Origin: Acidimicrobiia bacterium
Lineage (GTDB): Bacteria > Acidobacteriota > Vicinamibacteria > Vicinamibacterales > UBA2999
Direction of reading: 5' to 3'
Length of the DNA: 64,000 nucleotides
Assembly (NCBI GenBank): GCA_016871275.1
Contig: VFZG01000007.1
Span: 1 to 64,000 of the forward strand
This document shows positions 35,275 to 44,081 of the stretch, piece by piece. Within the stretch, counting starts at the first letter, position 1; each line of letters opens with the position of its first letter. The notes under the pieces were generated by a model. That model made no database searches. It was not told the DNA's origin and saw only the letters and a program-made list of their open reading frames with translations. A program made the translations under genes and the position numbers.

Positions 35275-36576
35275 CTCGTATCGCAGGGCTTCGATTGGAT
35301 CGAGCCGGGACGCGCGCCAGGCCGGCAGCATGCCGAAGAAGATTCCGATTCCGGCCGAGAAGCCGAGGCCGAGGGCAAAGGACCACCACGGCAGCGATAC
35401 CGGGAAGCCGGAGATCAGGTTCACTCCCAGCCCAATCGCGCTGCCCATCAGGACGCCCAGGATTCCCCCGACGCTGGTCAGCACGGCGGCTTCAATCAGG
35501 AACTGCACGAGGATCTCGAGACGGCGCGCGCCGATCGCCTTGCGCACACCGATCTCGCGCGTCCGCTCGGTCACCGAAATCGTCATGATCGCCATCACAC
35601 CGATGCCGCCGACCATCAGCGCGATCGATGAGATCACCACGAGAGCGAGCAGGATGGCCGCCGAGATCTGATCCCACACGGCCAGCACCGCGTCGGACGT
35701 CACCAGGTCGAAGTCGTTCGGCTGATCGAGTGTCAGGCCATGGCGGATGCGCATGATGGCTTCGACTTCGCGCATCATGTCGTCCCGCGAGACGCCTTCC
35801 TTGGGCAGCACCGGGATCATGGCGAAGATGCCGCCGAACTGACGCCGTACTTTCTCGCTGCCGAACTGCTTGCGGAATGCCGGATACGGGATAATCGCGA
35901 AGTCGTCAGCGGCGCGGAATCCTCCCGGCGACGGGCGCTTGCCGATCACGCCCAGCACCGTGTACTCCTTCGCGCCGACGCGGATCGACTTGCCGATTGG
36001 ATCGATGCCGCGCGATTGAAACAACGCTTGGTATGGGCCATAGCCGATCACCACGACCGCCCGGCCGCGCAGCGCCTCTTGTTCAGTGAACGAGCGCCCC
36101 GCCACCATTTCGGCGAAGTTGATGTCTACGTAACGCTCCGTGGTGCCCATGATCGGCACCGGTCTGGTCCGCTGTCCGCGGTAGAACATCCGCTCGTTGG
36201 CCTGCCCCGGTCCGCCGACGCCGCCGCTGAGCCACAGGTCGACCATGCCCACCGTGGTGGCATTGCGCTCGATAGCGTGCATGTCGTCGCTGGTGACCAG
36301 CGGCCGCCGCATCAACTGCATGAACGACGCGCCGGATGCGAAACTCAGCCCCCCGAACCGCTGCACGTACACGGTGTTGGGGCCGAGCGTGTTGATCGAG
36401 TCGCGCAGCGAGCTGTCGAAGCCGCGGATCAGCGACGTCATCCCGACGATCGACGTGACGCCGATCACCACGCCGAGCACGGTCAGCGCCGAGCGCATCT
36501 TGTGGCTGCGCAGCGTGTCGAACGCCAGGGCGGCGGTTTCCCGGAACAGCGCCAGCTGCTTGGTCAGCGCCGACAT
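35272..36576 (-). CDS. MacB-type ABC transporter permease (second of pair)
   Basis: 434 residues. One N-terminal membrane helix (MRSALTVLGVVIGVTSIVGM), a large periplasmic MacB_PCD-type domain, then three helices with the FtsX signature (SVTERTREIGVRKAIGARR) and a final RASRLDPIEALRYE. MacB-type permeases use ATP to move periplasmic cargo mechanically rather than across the inner membrane. It is coupled closely to the first permease (two bases apart). No ATP-binding subunit is encoded beside it. Confidence 0.85.
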   Translation of the reverse strand: MSALTKQLALFRETAALAFDTLRSHKMRSALTVLGVVIGVTSIVGMTSLIRGFDSSLRDSINTLGPNTVYVQRFGGLSFASGASFMQLMRRPLVTSDDMHAIERNATTVGMVDLWLSGGVGGPGQANERMFYRGQRTRPVPIMGTTERYVDINFAEMVAGRSFTEQEALRGRAVVVIGYGPYQALFQSRGIDPIGKSIRVGAKEYTVLGVIGKRPSPGGFRAADDFAIIPYPAFRKQFGSEKVRRQFGGIFAMIPVLPKEGVSRDDMMREVEAIMRIRHGLTLDQPNDFDLVTSDAVLAVWDQISAAILLALVVISSIALMVGGIGVMAIMTISVTERTREIGVRKAIGARRLEILVQFLIEAAVLTSVGGILGVLMGSAIGLGVNLISGFPVSLPWWSFALGLGFSAGIGIFFGMLPAWRASRLDPIEALRYE

Positions 36577-36578
36577 GA

Positions 36579-37802
36579 TTACTCTCGCCTCAGCGCTTCA
36601 ATCGGATCGAGCATGGCCGCGCGGCGCGCCGGCATCCAGCCGAAGAACAGCCCGACCACGGCCGTGATGAAGACGCCCAGCGCCACCGACCAGGCTTCGA
36701 CCGCCGACGGCACGGGCGTGAGCGACGAAATGATGGTTGAGAACAGCGCGCCGAGCGCGATGCCGACGATGCCGCCGACCACCGACAGCGTCACCGATTC
36801 GGTCAGCACCTGCGACATGATGTCGCGCCGCTTGGCGCCGAGCGCCTTGCGCAGGCCGATCTCGCGCGTCCGCTCGCTGACCACCATCAGCATGATGTTC
36901 ATGATCACGATGCCGCCGACCAGCAGCGACAGGCCGACGATGCCGACCAGCAGGACCGCGATGCCGGCCGTGGCCTGCTGAAAGATGCCGAGCACTGAGT
37001 CCGACGCCACGATGCCGAAGTTGTCCGGCTCCTTCGCCTTGAGGCCGCGCTCGACGCGCAGCGCCACCCGCGCTTCGTCTTTCGCGTACGACGCCAGCGT
37101 CGCGTCGCGCGGCTTGACCATCAGCGCCAGCGACTGCCGGGCACCGAACAGACGCTGGTAGGACCCGAGCGGAATGACCACAAACTCGTCCATCGACTGG
37201 CCGAACGCCGAGCCTTTCTTCTTGCTGACCCCGACCACGGTGAACGGCACGCCGGCAATCCTGATGGCCTTGTCGAGCGGATCGGCGCCGCCGAACAACC
37301 GGTCGGCCGTCCCCCAGCCGATCAATGTGACCAGGCGCTTGCGCTTGATCTCGGTCGGGGTGATCATTCGCCCGCGTTCGGCATCGAAGGTCGAGAACTC
37401 GAAGTACTGATCGCTGACGCCCTGCACCTGCACGGTTTCGAGCTCTTCGTCCCGATACGCGACCCGCGTCCGCGTCTGCGCCTGTGCCATGATCGCCACC
37501 ACGCTGGTGCTGAATCGCTTCACCGCTGCCACATCGTCGATCGTGACCCGCGGATTGTTGCGCATCCGCTCGAACTCGTCCTCGTTTTGCGTGATGCCCA
37601 TCCGCTCTATGGTGAACGCGTCGGCGCCGAGGTCCGAGACGATCGCATCACTGACCGCCGCATTGACGCCGGTGAGCAGCGCGACCACGGTGATGATCGA
37701 CGACACGGCAACGATGTTGCCGAGCAACGTCAGCAGCGACCGGAGCTTGTTGGCCCAGATCGACTGCAGCGCCAGCACGACGGATTCAAAGAGCTGTGCC
37801 AT
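36579..37802 (-). CDS. MacB-type ABC transporter permease (first of pair)
   Basis: 407 residues with the same plan as its neighbour: one helix near the N-terminus (LLTLLGNIVAVSSIITVVALL), a periplasmic domain of about 230 residues, three C-terminal helices, VVSERTREIGLRKALGAKR and ARRAAMLDPIEALRRE. The two permeases may form a heterodimer. It lies 45 bases after the adaptor gene in the same operon. Confidence 0.85.
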   Translation of the reverse strand: MAQLFESVVLALQSIWANKLRSLLTLLGNIVAVSSIITVVALLTGVNAAVSDAIVSDLGADAFTIERMGITQNEDEFERMRNNPRVTIDDVAAVKRFSTSVVAIMAQAQTRTRVAYRDEELETVQVQGVSDQYFEFSTFDAERGRMITPTEIKRKRLVTLIGWGTADRLFGGADPLDKAIRIAGVPFTVVGVSKKKGSAFGQSMDEFVVIPLGSYQRLFGARQSLALMVKPRDATLASYAKDEARVALRVERGLKAKEPDNFGIVASDSVLGIFQQATAGIAVLLVGIVGLSLLVGGIVIMNIMLMVVSERTREIGLRKALGAKRRDIMSQVLTESVTLSVVGGIVGIALGALFSTIISSLTPVPSAVEAWSVALGVFITAVVGLFFGWMPARRAAMLDPIEALRRE

Positions 37803-37847
37803 ATCAACGAACGTTCAGCGGTGGTGCGGCCATCGTTCGACGGTTCG

Positions 37848-39203
37848 TCAGCGGTCGGTGGTGCCGGGTTTCGGCGCAGTCCTCACCGGGTCGCCAACGA
37901 ACATGCCGCGCACCGAATCAAATGGTCCGGTGATGACCTGATCGCCTTGCTTCAATCCCGACAGCGCCTCGAGATACCGCTCGCCGGCAATGCCGGTTCT
38001 GACGACCAGGAAATCGGCCTTGCCGTCCCGCATGACGAACACGCCTTCGACTTCTTCACGCTTCTCGCCCGGCTGCAATTCAGCGGGGCCGGCGGCCGCC
38101 GGTGCCGGTTGCAGAGGACCAAATTGGAAGCGCCCTCGTGGCGGGCGCTGGTCGTGCACGACGTTGCCTTGCGCGTCGTAGAGCAACTCGCGCACCGCCA
38201 TCGCCTGAATCGGCACCGCAATCACCTGCTGCTTCACCGCCGTCGTGATCTCCGCCGTGCAGCTGAAGCCGGGACGCACTTCTGGAATCTGTCCGTCGAT
38301 GGTCACCGTCACCTTGAAGTTGGTGGCGGTGCGCGTCGTGCCGACGCCGGCGGCCTGGATCGGGCTGTTGCCGATCTCGGTCACCTTGCCGATGAATTCG
38401 CGATCGGGAATGGCGTCGATACGGATTTTCGCCGTCTGGCCAAGCTGCACGAACGGCACGTCTGTTTCGTCGACTTCCACCTGCGCTTCGATGACCGACA
38501 TGTCGGCCACCGTCAGCAGCACCGTGCCGGCGTTGTTCATCGTGCCGATGACCACGTTTTCGCCCTCCTCCACATTGCGGCGGGTCACGATGCCGTCGAA
38601 CGGCGAGTCGAACCGGACCTGCGACAGGGTATGGCGGCTGCTGGCCAAACCGGCCTGCTGCTGGTTGAGCTGCGTCTCGCGCGTCTTGATCTCCTGTTCG
38701 CGGGCTTTGAGGTCGCTCTCGCGCATTTCCACTTCGGACTGGGCGCGCTCGAACGACTCTCGCGTCGTCAGGCCGCTGCTCCACAGCTCCTGCTGGCGTT
38801 TGAGATTCTGGCGCGCCAGGTCGAGGTTGGCGCGCGAACTCTGCAGGGAGACCTTGGACTGCTCGAGCGAGGTCTGCGCACCGGCGACGGCCGCGATGTC
38901 GCGGCGGACCGCCGCTTCGGCGTTGACCGGGTCGATTTGCAGCAGGAACTGGTCGATCTTGACGCGGTCGCCTTCTTCAACGCCAAGCTTCGTGACGCGG
39001 CCCGGGGTCTGGGCGCTGATGTTGACCGTCTTCTTCGGCTCGATCTTGCCCGACGCCGATACGATGGCTTCGAGATCCCGCTTCTGGATGTTCTCCACGG
39101 TCACGAGCGTGCCTTGTTCACCACGGCGCGCGAACTGCGCGGCGGCGCCACCGCCGGCCACGATCAGCACGAGCACAATCCAGAACCATTTCTTACGAAA
39201 CAC
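37848..39203 (-). CDS. Periplasmic membrane-fusion adaptor (HlyD/MacA-like)
   Basis: 451 residues. One N-terminal membrane anchor (FWIVLVLIVAGGGAAAQFA), a lipoyl-like strand pair (SASGKIEPKKTVNI and GRVTKLGVEEGDRVKIDQFLL), a long coiled-coil hairpin (about 100-210, rich in Gln, Glu and Arg), then the returning lipoyl half (FDSPFDGIVTRRNVEEGENV) and beta-barrel domain. It would link the permeases to an outer-membrane channel; no TolC gene lies in the window. Confidence 0.88.
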   Translation of the reverse strand: MFRKKWFWIVLVLIVAGGGAAAQFARRGEQGTLVTVENIQKRDLEAIVSASGKIEPKKTVNISAQTPGRVTKLGVEEGDRVKIDQFLLQIDPVNAEAAVRRDIAAVAGAQTSLEQSKVSLQSSRANLDLARQNLKRQQELWSSGLTTRESFERAQSEVEMRESDLKAREQEIKTRETQLNQQQAGLASSRHTLSQVRFDSPFDGIVTRRNVEEGENVVIGTMNNAGTVLLTVADMSVIEAQVEVDETDVPFVQLGQTAKIRIDAIPDREFIGKVTEIGNSPIQAAGVGTTRTATNFKVTVTIDGQIPEVRPGFSCTAEITTAVKQQVIAVPIQAMAVRELLYDAQGNVVHDQRPPRGRFQFGPLQPAPAAAGPAELQPGEKREEVEGVFVMRDGKADFLVVRTGIAGERYLEALSGLKQGDQVITGPFDSVRGMFVGDPVRTAPKPGTTDR

Positions 39204-39242
39204 GGGTAACCTCCATCTGCGCCGTCCGGGCCTGCGGCGGCC

Positions 39243-39929
39243 CTAAATCGAGCCGCGTCCCAACACCGCGATCGTGCCCGCCACCACGGCGGCCACGCCC
39301 ACATAGAGGGCCATCAGCCGCCCAAAATAACGGCCCGTCGGGCGGCCCGATGCCACCGCCAGCCCAACGGCCATCAGCCACACCCACCACACGCCGAACA
39401 TGTCAATCGCGCCCAACAACCGCGCCGCCACCGTGCCCTCGTCGAACAGGCGCAGCATCGACGCGATGTTGAACGGACTGGTCAGCGATTCGAACAGGTA
39501 GTGCACCGGCGTCGCCAGGATCTGCTGGAGGGCCAGGACCACCGTGGCATGCACCGCGATCGCCAGCGCGGTGACATACGACATCTGGACACCATCGAGC
39601 CGCGCCAGGAGCAGCAGTCCAACCGCCACCAGGAGGGTGAGCTCAGGTGTCACCAGCAAACGTCCGCCGCTTGTCCAATACGTCAGAAAGGGCGGATGCG
39701 CTTGCAGCCGGGCATACTCGGCGTCATCGACGCGATTGCCCAAGGTCTCGGTCAGCCGCACTCGTTCGTCGATGAGTGCCTGTTGACCTACCGGTGTCGA
39801 CAGAAGCAACCCGCCACAGGCCAGCACGGCGAGCAGGACGACGACCCAAGTTGTGATGAAGGCCGGGTGTCGCACGACCTCGACCATCGTGGCCCGAGGG
39901 TGCAACAGGACACCCGTCACACGGCGCAT
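39243..39929 (-). CDS. YIP1-family membrane protein
   Basis: 228 residues, about five or six membrane helices. ATG at 39929 is chosen, with AGGGAAG at good distance, over TTG at 39932. The GVLLHPRATMVEVVRHPAF start is typical of Yip1-domain proteins often placed beside ABC export genes in Acidobacteriota. Function is unknown. It is first in the four-gene minus-strand operon, 39 bases before the adaptor. Confidence 0.7.
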   Translation of the reverse strand: MRRVTGVLLHPRATMVEVVRHPAFITTWVVVLLAVLACGGLLLSTPVGQQALIDERVRLTETLGNRVDDAEYARLQAHPPFLTYWTSGGRLLVTPELTLLVAVGLLLLARLDGVQMSYVTALAIAVHATVVLALQQILATPVHYLFESLTSPFNIASMLRLFDEGTVAARLLGAIDMFGVWWVWLMAVGLAVASGRPTGRYFGRLMALYVGVAAVVAGTIAVLGRGSI

Positions 39930-40071
39930 CAAAACTTCCCTTGTCGATAGATACGATTATGGACGACCAATGGTTTCCTTGGTAGCCTTCCAACTAGCTG
40001 AAGACGATAGACTTTCTGTTTCGAGCACTTCCAGTCTTTCCGTATTTTAGCTAAGTCAAAAATATTATTTC
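39930..40071. promoter_or_regulatory. AT-rich divergent promoter region
   Basis: 142 bases between divergent genes, much richer in A and T than the rest, above all 40041-40100 (TATTTTAG, AAAAATATTATTT). It must hold promoters for both units, but no convincing -35/-10 pair stands out. A small stem CCAA..TTGG region lies near 39970. I tested it by eye against c-di-GMP riboswitch cores and found no match. Confidence 0.35.
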
Positions 40072-41010
40072 ATGTTAACGAATATTTTAAAGCCGTCCCT
40101 GTCGGTCGCGATCGTGGCCGTCGCCGTAACCGACCTGGCGATTGCTCAAACGATGCCGGGCACCCGCGCCGCCGGCATGGCCGGCGCCTTTGTCGCGGTC
40201 GCAGACGACGCTTCGGCCGTCTACTGGAATCCGGCGGGCGTGGCCACCGGGTCCTTTGTGAGCGCGGTCGTGCAACTTGGGCAGGACACCAAACAGCAGT
40301 CGTCGAGACAACTATCATTGAATCAACGAGATACAGCTGGAATGGTGGCGTTCTCGGCGACCGCGCTCGGCCTGGCCTACTATCGACGGGCGGCCTACGG
40401 GACCACCGCCGCCGAGTCTGCAGGAACGGGGGCGGCCAGCCGAGAAGATCTGGGGCGGAGTGTGCAGGCCTTCAGGACGTCGACGCTGGGCGCGACGGTT
40501 GTGCAGTCCCTCACCGAACACATTGTCGTCGGCGCGACGCCGAAGTTCGTGCACGGCGCCGATGGCAGCGCCTTTGACGTGGATGCCGGCGCGATGGTGT
40601 GGGTGAATCGTTTTCGCGTCGGCGTGGCGGCGCGCAACCTCGCGACGCCGTCGTTTGAGAGCGAGGCGGGCGAGATCGAACTCGGTCGGGAAGTGACGGT
40701 GGGGGCGGCGTGGGGGTCGGGCTGGACCGGCATCTCGCGCGTCATCGCTTCGGTGGATCGTGACCTCACCTCGCGGGTGACGCCGACGGGTGATCGCCGC
40801 GACTTGGCGGCGGGCGTCGAGACGTGGTGGCTGGCGCAGCGGCTGGGACTGCGGGGCGGGTGGCGGGCCAGCACGATTGGCGATGCGCGGGTGGCGCTGG
40901 CCGCAGGCATTTCCGCCGGATTGAAACCCGGGATGCTGGTCGAAGCGCACGTGGTGCGCGGGCACGCCGATGCGCGGTCGTGGAGCGTTGGCGCGAGGGT
41001 GAGCTTCTAG
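40072..41010 (+). CDS. Outer-membrane beta-barrel protein, PorV/FadL/TraF_2-like
   Basis: 312 residues with a signal peptide (SVAIVAVAVTDLAIAQ). After it comes GTRAAGMAGAFVAVADDASAVYWNPAG, the N-terminal hatch typical of PorV/FadL-type barrels (quoted here in parts: AGMAGAFVAVADDASAVYWN). The rest alternates as beta strands and ends with Phe. It sits in the outer membrane. It precedes pilB by 38 bases, so it may be co-expressed with the pilus genes and serve assembly or transport; that link is inference. Confidence 0.7.
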   Translation: MLTNILKPSLSVAIVAVAVTDLAIAQTMPGTRAAGMAGAFVAVADDASAVYWNPAGVATGSFVSAVVQLGQDTKQQSSRQLSLNQRDTAGMVAFSATALGLAYYRRAAYGTTAAESAGTGAASREDLGRSVQAFRTSTLGATVVQSLTEHIVVGATPKFVHGADGSAFDVDAGAMVWVNRFRVGVAARNLATPSFESEAGEIELGREVTVGAAWGSGWTGISRVIASVDRDLTSRVTPTGDRRDLAAGVETWWLAQRLGLRGGWRASTIGDARVALAAGISAGLKPGMLVEAHVVRGHADARSWSVGARVSF

Positions 41011-41037
41011 GGATCAGGGATCAGGAAACGGGGATCG
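41010..41037. repeat. Heptamer array before pilB
   Basis: GGGATCA, GGGATCA, GGAAACG, GGGATCG: four heptamers from the last base of the barrel-protein stop to 12 bases before pilB. The unit recurs in the pilR coding sequence at 46984. Confidence 0.85.
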
Positions 41038-41048
41038 GCGAAGAGACC

Positions 41049-42836
41049 ATGGCGGTCAGGGTCGGCGAACTGCTTCTCAAAGAGAAGCGCATCACGGCGG
41101 CACAACTTCAGGAGGCCCTGGCGTACCAGAAGGACCATGGGGGCAAGCTCGGCGCCAACCTCGTGAAGATGGGCTACGTGAAGGATCAGGAGATCACCGC
41201 GCTGCTGTCCAAGCAGTACGGCGTGCCCTCGATCGCCCTGGCGCAGTTCGACATCGACGCGGTCGTGATCAAGCTGGTGCCCGCCGAGACGGCGCGCAAG
41301 TACCAGATCGTGCCGCTGAGCCGCGCCGGCGCGACGCTGACGATCGCCATGACGGATCCCACCAACGTCTTCGCGATGGACGACGTGAAGTTCCTGACCG
41401 GCTACAACGTGGAGCCGGTCGTCGCCTCCGAGACCGCCGTCCTCGATGCCATCGAGAAGTACTACGCGGGCGCTGCGCCGGGCGAAAAACCGAAGGCGGG
41501 CGGCCCGATTGTCGCGCCCGAGCAGACCGGCGAGAGCGCCATCGAAGCCCCGGCCCGTTCGCTCCAGGACATCCCCATCCGGCTCCAGGGCACCGGTGGT
41601 GGCGTCGGGGCCATGGAGGAGCTCGAGGAGATCAGCGCCGAGATGCTCGACCGGCAGGGCGAAGAGTCGCCGGTCATCAAGCTCGTCAACGTCATCCTGA
41701 TGTCGGCGATCTCCAGGGGCGCCAGCGACATCCACATCGAGCCGTACGAAAAGGAATACCGCGTCCGCTACCGCATCGACGGCATTCTCTACAACATCAT
41801 GGCGCCGCCGCTGAAGATGCGCGACGCGATCACCTCGCGCGTCAAGATCATGGCGAAGCTGGATATTGCGGAGAAGCGGTTGCCGCAGGACGGCCGCATC
41901 AAGATCCGCTTCAGCGACGCCGGCCAGACCAAGGACATCGACTTCCGCGTCTCGTGCCTGCCGACGCTGTTCGGCGAGAAGCTCGTCATGCGCCTGCTCG
42001 ACAAGGGCAAGCTGATGCTCGACATGACGAAGCTCGGTTTCGAGCCGGAGTCGCTGAAGAAGCTCGAGACGCAGATCATGAAGCCGTGGGGCATGGTGCT
42101 CGTCACCGGCCCGACTGGCAGCGGCAAGACCAACACGCTCTACTCCTCGATCGCCAAGCTCAACACGCCCGAAACCAACATCATGACGGCGGAAGACCCG
42201 GTGGAATTCAACCTGCTCGGCGTCAACCAGGTGCAGGTGCGCGAGGGCATCGGCCTGAACTTCGCGGCCGCCCTGCGAAGCTTCCTGCGCCAGGATCCGA
42301 ACATCATCCTGGTCGGCGAAGTCCGCGACTTTGAAACCGCCGAAATCGCGGTCAAGGCTGCGCTGACCGGTCACCTCGTGCTCTCCACGCTGCACACCAA
42401 CGACGCGCCCAGCACCATCAACCGGCTGATGAACATGGGCATCGAGCCGTTTCTGCTCGCCAGCTCGCTGAACCTGGTGTGCGCCCAGCGCCTGGTGCGC
42501 CGCATTTGCGTCAACTGCAAGGTCGAAGACGAGGTGCCGGCGAATGCCCTCGAGCAGATCGGCTACACCTCGGACCTCGCCGCCACGGTGAAGCCAAAGA
42601 AGGGCACCGGCTGCGAAAAATGTAATAAGACCGGCTATAAAGGGCGCGTCGGCCTCTACGAAGTGATGGAAATCACGGAGGAATTACGCGAACTCATCCT
42701 GGTGGGGGCATCGGCACTCGAATTGCGCCGCAAAGCCATCGACGAGGGCATGATCACCCTGCGTGGGAGCGGACTGCGCAAGATTACCGACGGCGTCACC
42801 ACCATCGAAGAGGTCTTGAGAGAGACGGTGAAGTAA
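41049..42836 (+). CDS. pilB: Type IV pilus extension ATPase PilB
   Basis: 595 residues; ATG at 41049 (MAVRVGELLLKEKRITAAQ). Domains: MshEN/T2SSE N-terminal domain (1-150), linker, then the GspE ATPase core with Walker A GPTGSGKT near 355, Asp and His boxes (DIHIEPYEKEYRVRYRIDG, LSTLHTNDA) and Walker B IILVGEVRD. The zinc tetracysteine is present (CVNC and CEKC). It polymerises pilin at the inner membrane. First of the pilBTCSRA run. Confidence 0.97.
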   Translation: MAVRVGELLLKEKRITAAQLQEALAYQKDHGGKLGANLVKMGYVKDQEITALLSKQYGVPSIALAQFDIDAVVIKLVPAETARKYQIVPLSRAGATLTIAMTDPTNVFAMDDVKFLTGYNVEPVVASETAVLDAIEKYYAGAAPGEKPKAGGPIVAPEQTGESAIEAPARSLQDIPIRLQGTGGGVGAMEELEEISAEMLDRQGEESPVIKLVNVILMSAISRGASDIHIEPYEKEYRVRYRIDGILYNIMAPPLKMRDAITSRVKIMAKLDIAEKRLPQDGRIKIRFSDAGQTKDIDFRVSCLPTLFGEKLVMRLLDKGKLMLDMTKLGFEPESLKKLETQIMKPWGMVLVTGPTGSGKTNTLYSSIAKLNTPETNIMTAEDPVEFNLLGVNQVQVREGIGLNFAAALRSFLRQDPNIILVGEVRDFETAEIAVKAALTGHLVLSTLHTNDAPSTINRLMNMGIEPFLLASSLNLVCAQRLVRRICVNCKVEDEVPANALEQIGYTSDLAATVKPKKGTGCEKCNKTGYKGRVGLYEVMEITEELRELILVGASALELRRKAIDEGMITLRGSGLRKITDGVTTIEEVLRETVK

Positions 42837-42871
42837 TCCACGGATTGCTCGGACGAATGAGATAGCACACT

Positions 42872-44008
42872 ATGGCGACACTCCCCGACTTATTGAAGGA
42901 CATGGTGGCGATGCAGGGCTCGGACCTGCATTTGTCCATTGGCTCGCCTCCGCAGACGCGCGTGCACGGTGAACTGACGCGCATGCCGCACGCCGATCTC
43001 ACGGCGACCGACACCAAGGCCCTGGCTTACGCGGTGCTCACCGATGCGCAGAAGAAGCGCTTCGAAGAGACCAAGGAGCTGGATTTCTCGTTCGGCATCC
43101 GCGGCCTGGCACGGTTCCGCTGCAACATGTTCAACCAGAAGGGCGCGGTCGGCGCCGTGTATCGCCAGATCCCGGAGACGATCCGCACCTTCGACGAGCT
43201 CGACCTGCCGGCCGTGCTGGCCAAGCTCGCTGACCGGCCGCGCGGCCTGGTGCTGGTCACCGGGCCGACCGGTTCGGGCAAATCAACGACCCTGGCGGCG
43301 ATGATCGACAAGATCAACGTCGAGCGTCACGGCCACATCCTCACCGTCGAGGACCCGATCGAGTACCTGCACCAGCACAAGAACTGCCTGGTGAACCAGC
43401 GCGAGCTGCACAGCGACACCGACAGCTTCTCGAGCGCGCTTCGCGCGGCGCTGCGCGAAGATCCCGATGTCGTGCTGATCGGCGAAATGCGCGACCTCGA
43501 GACGGTGGAGGCGGCGCTGCGGATCGCGGAAACCGGCCACTTGACGTTCGGCACGCTGCACACCAACTCGGCGTCCTCGACCATCAACCGCATCATCGAC
43601 GTGTTTCCGTCGCACCAGCAGGCGCAGATTCGCACCCAGCTGTCGCTGGTGATCGAAGGCATTGTCTGCCAGTCGCTGCTGCCGAGGGCCGACGGCAAGG
43701 GCCGCGTCGTGTCGCTCGAGATCCTGGTGCCGACGCCCGGCATCCGCAACCTGATTCGCGAAGACAAGGTCCACCAGATCTATTCCGCGATGCAGACCGG
43801 CCAGGAGAAGCTCGGCATGCAGACGATGAACCAGTCGCTGGCGACGCTCTACTTCCGACGATTGATCACCCTGGACACGGCGATGAACGCGTCCTCGAAC
43901 CGCGAGGAACTCCAGGAGATGATCAATCGCGGCGCAGGGGTGGTGGCCGGCGCCGGCATGGGGCGCCCCGGCGGGCCTTTGGGCGGACCGCGTCCGCCGA
44001 CAAGGTAA
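42872..44008 (+). CDS. pilT: Type IV pilus retraction ATPase PilT
   Basis: 378 residues. GSDLHLSIGSPPQTRVHG at the start, Walker A GPTGSGKST near 131, Walker B VVLIGEMRD, and the PilT-specific TGHLTFGTLHTNSA and AIRNLIRE-like GIRNLIREDKVHQI. The Gly/Pro/Arg-rich tail is longer than usual. It depolymerises pili and powers twitching motility. Follows pilB by 35 bases containing a loose nonamer repeat. Confidence 0.97.
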   Translation: MATLPDLLKDMVAMQGSDLHLSIGSPPQTRVHGELTRMPHADLTATDTKALAYAVLTDAQKKRFEETKELDFSFGIRGLARFRCNMFNQKGAVGAVYRQIPETIRTFDELDLPAVLAKLADRPRGLVLVTGPTGSGKSTTLAAMIDKINVERHGHILTVEDPIEYLHQHKNCLVNQRELHSDTDSFSSALRAALREDPDVVLIGEMRDLETVEAALRIAETGHLTFGTLHTNSASSTINRIIDVFPSHQQAQIRTQLSLVIEGIVCQSLLPRADGKGRVVSLEILVPTPGIRNLIREDKVHQIYSAMQTGQEKLGMQTMNQSLATLYFRRLITLDTAMNASSNREELQEMINRGAGVVAGAGMGRPGGPLGGPRPPTR

Positions 44009-44081
44009 GAGTGATGGGGAAGTGTGAACTAGAATCTTGAAACTTCAGACGCCCTGATCCGGCTCGACCGGAGGTGAACTG

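Noticed and set aside
37587-39209. 540-residue plus-strand frame opposite the adaptor gene
   Set aside because: Antisense shadow with low-complexity composition; the adaptor has clear HlyD features.
39930-40071. Riboswitch, in particular a c-di-GMP sensor, in the AT-rich spacer
   Set aside because: No conserved core or tetraloop-receptor pattern could be matched by eye on either strand.
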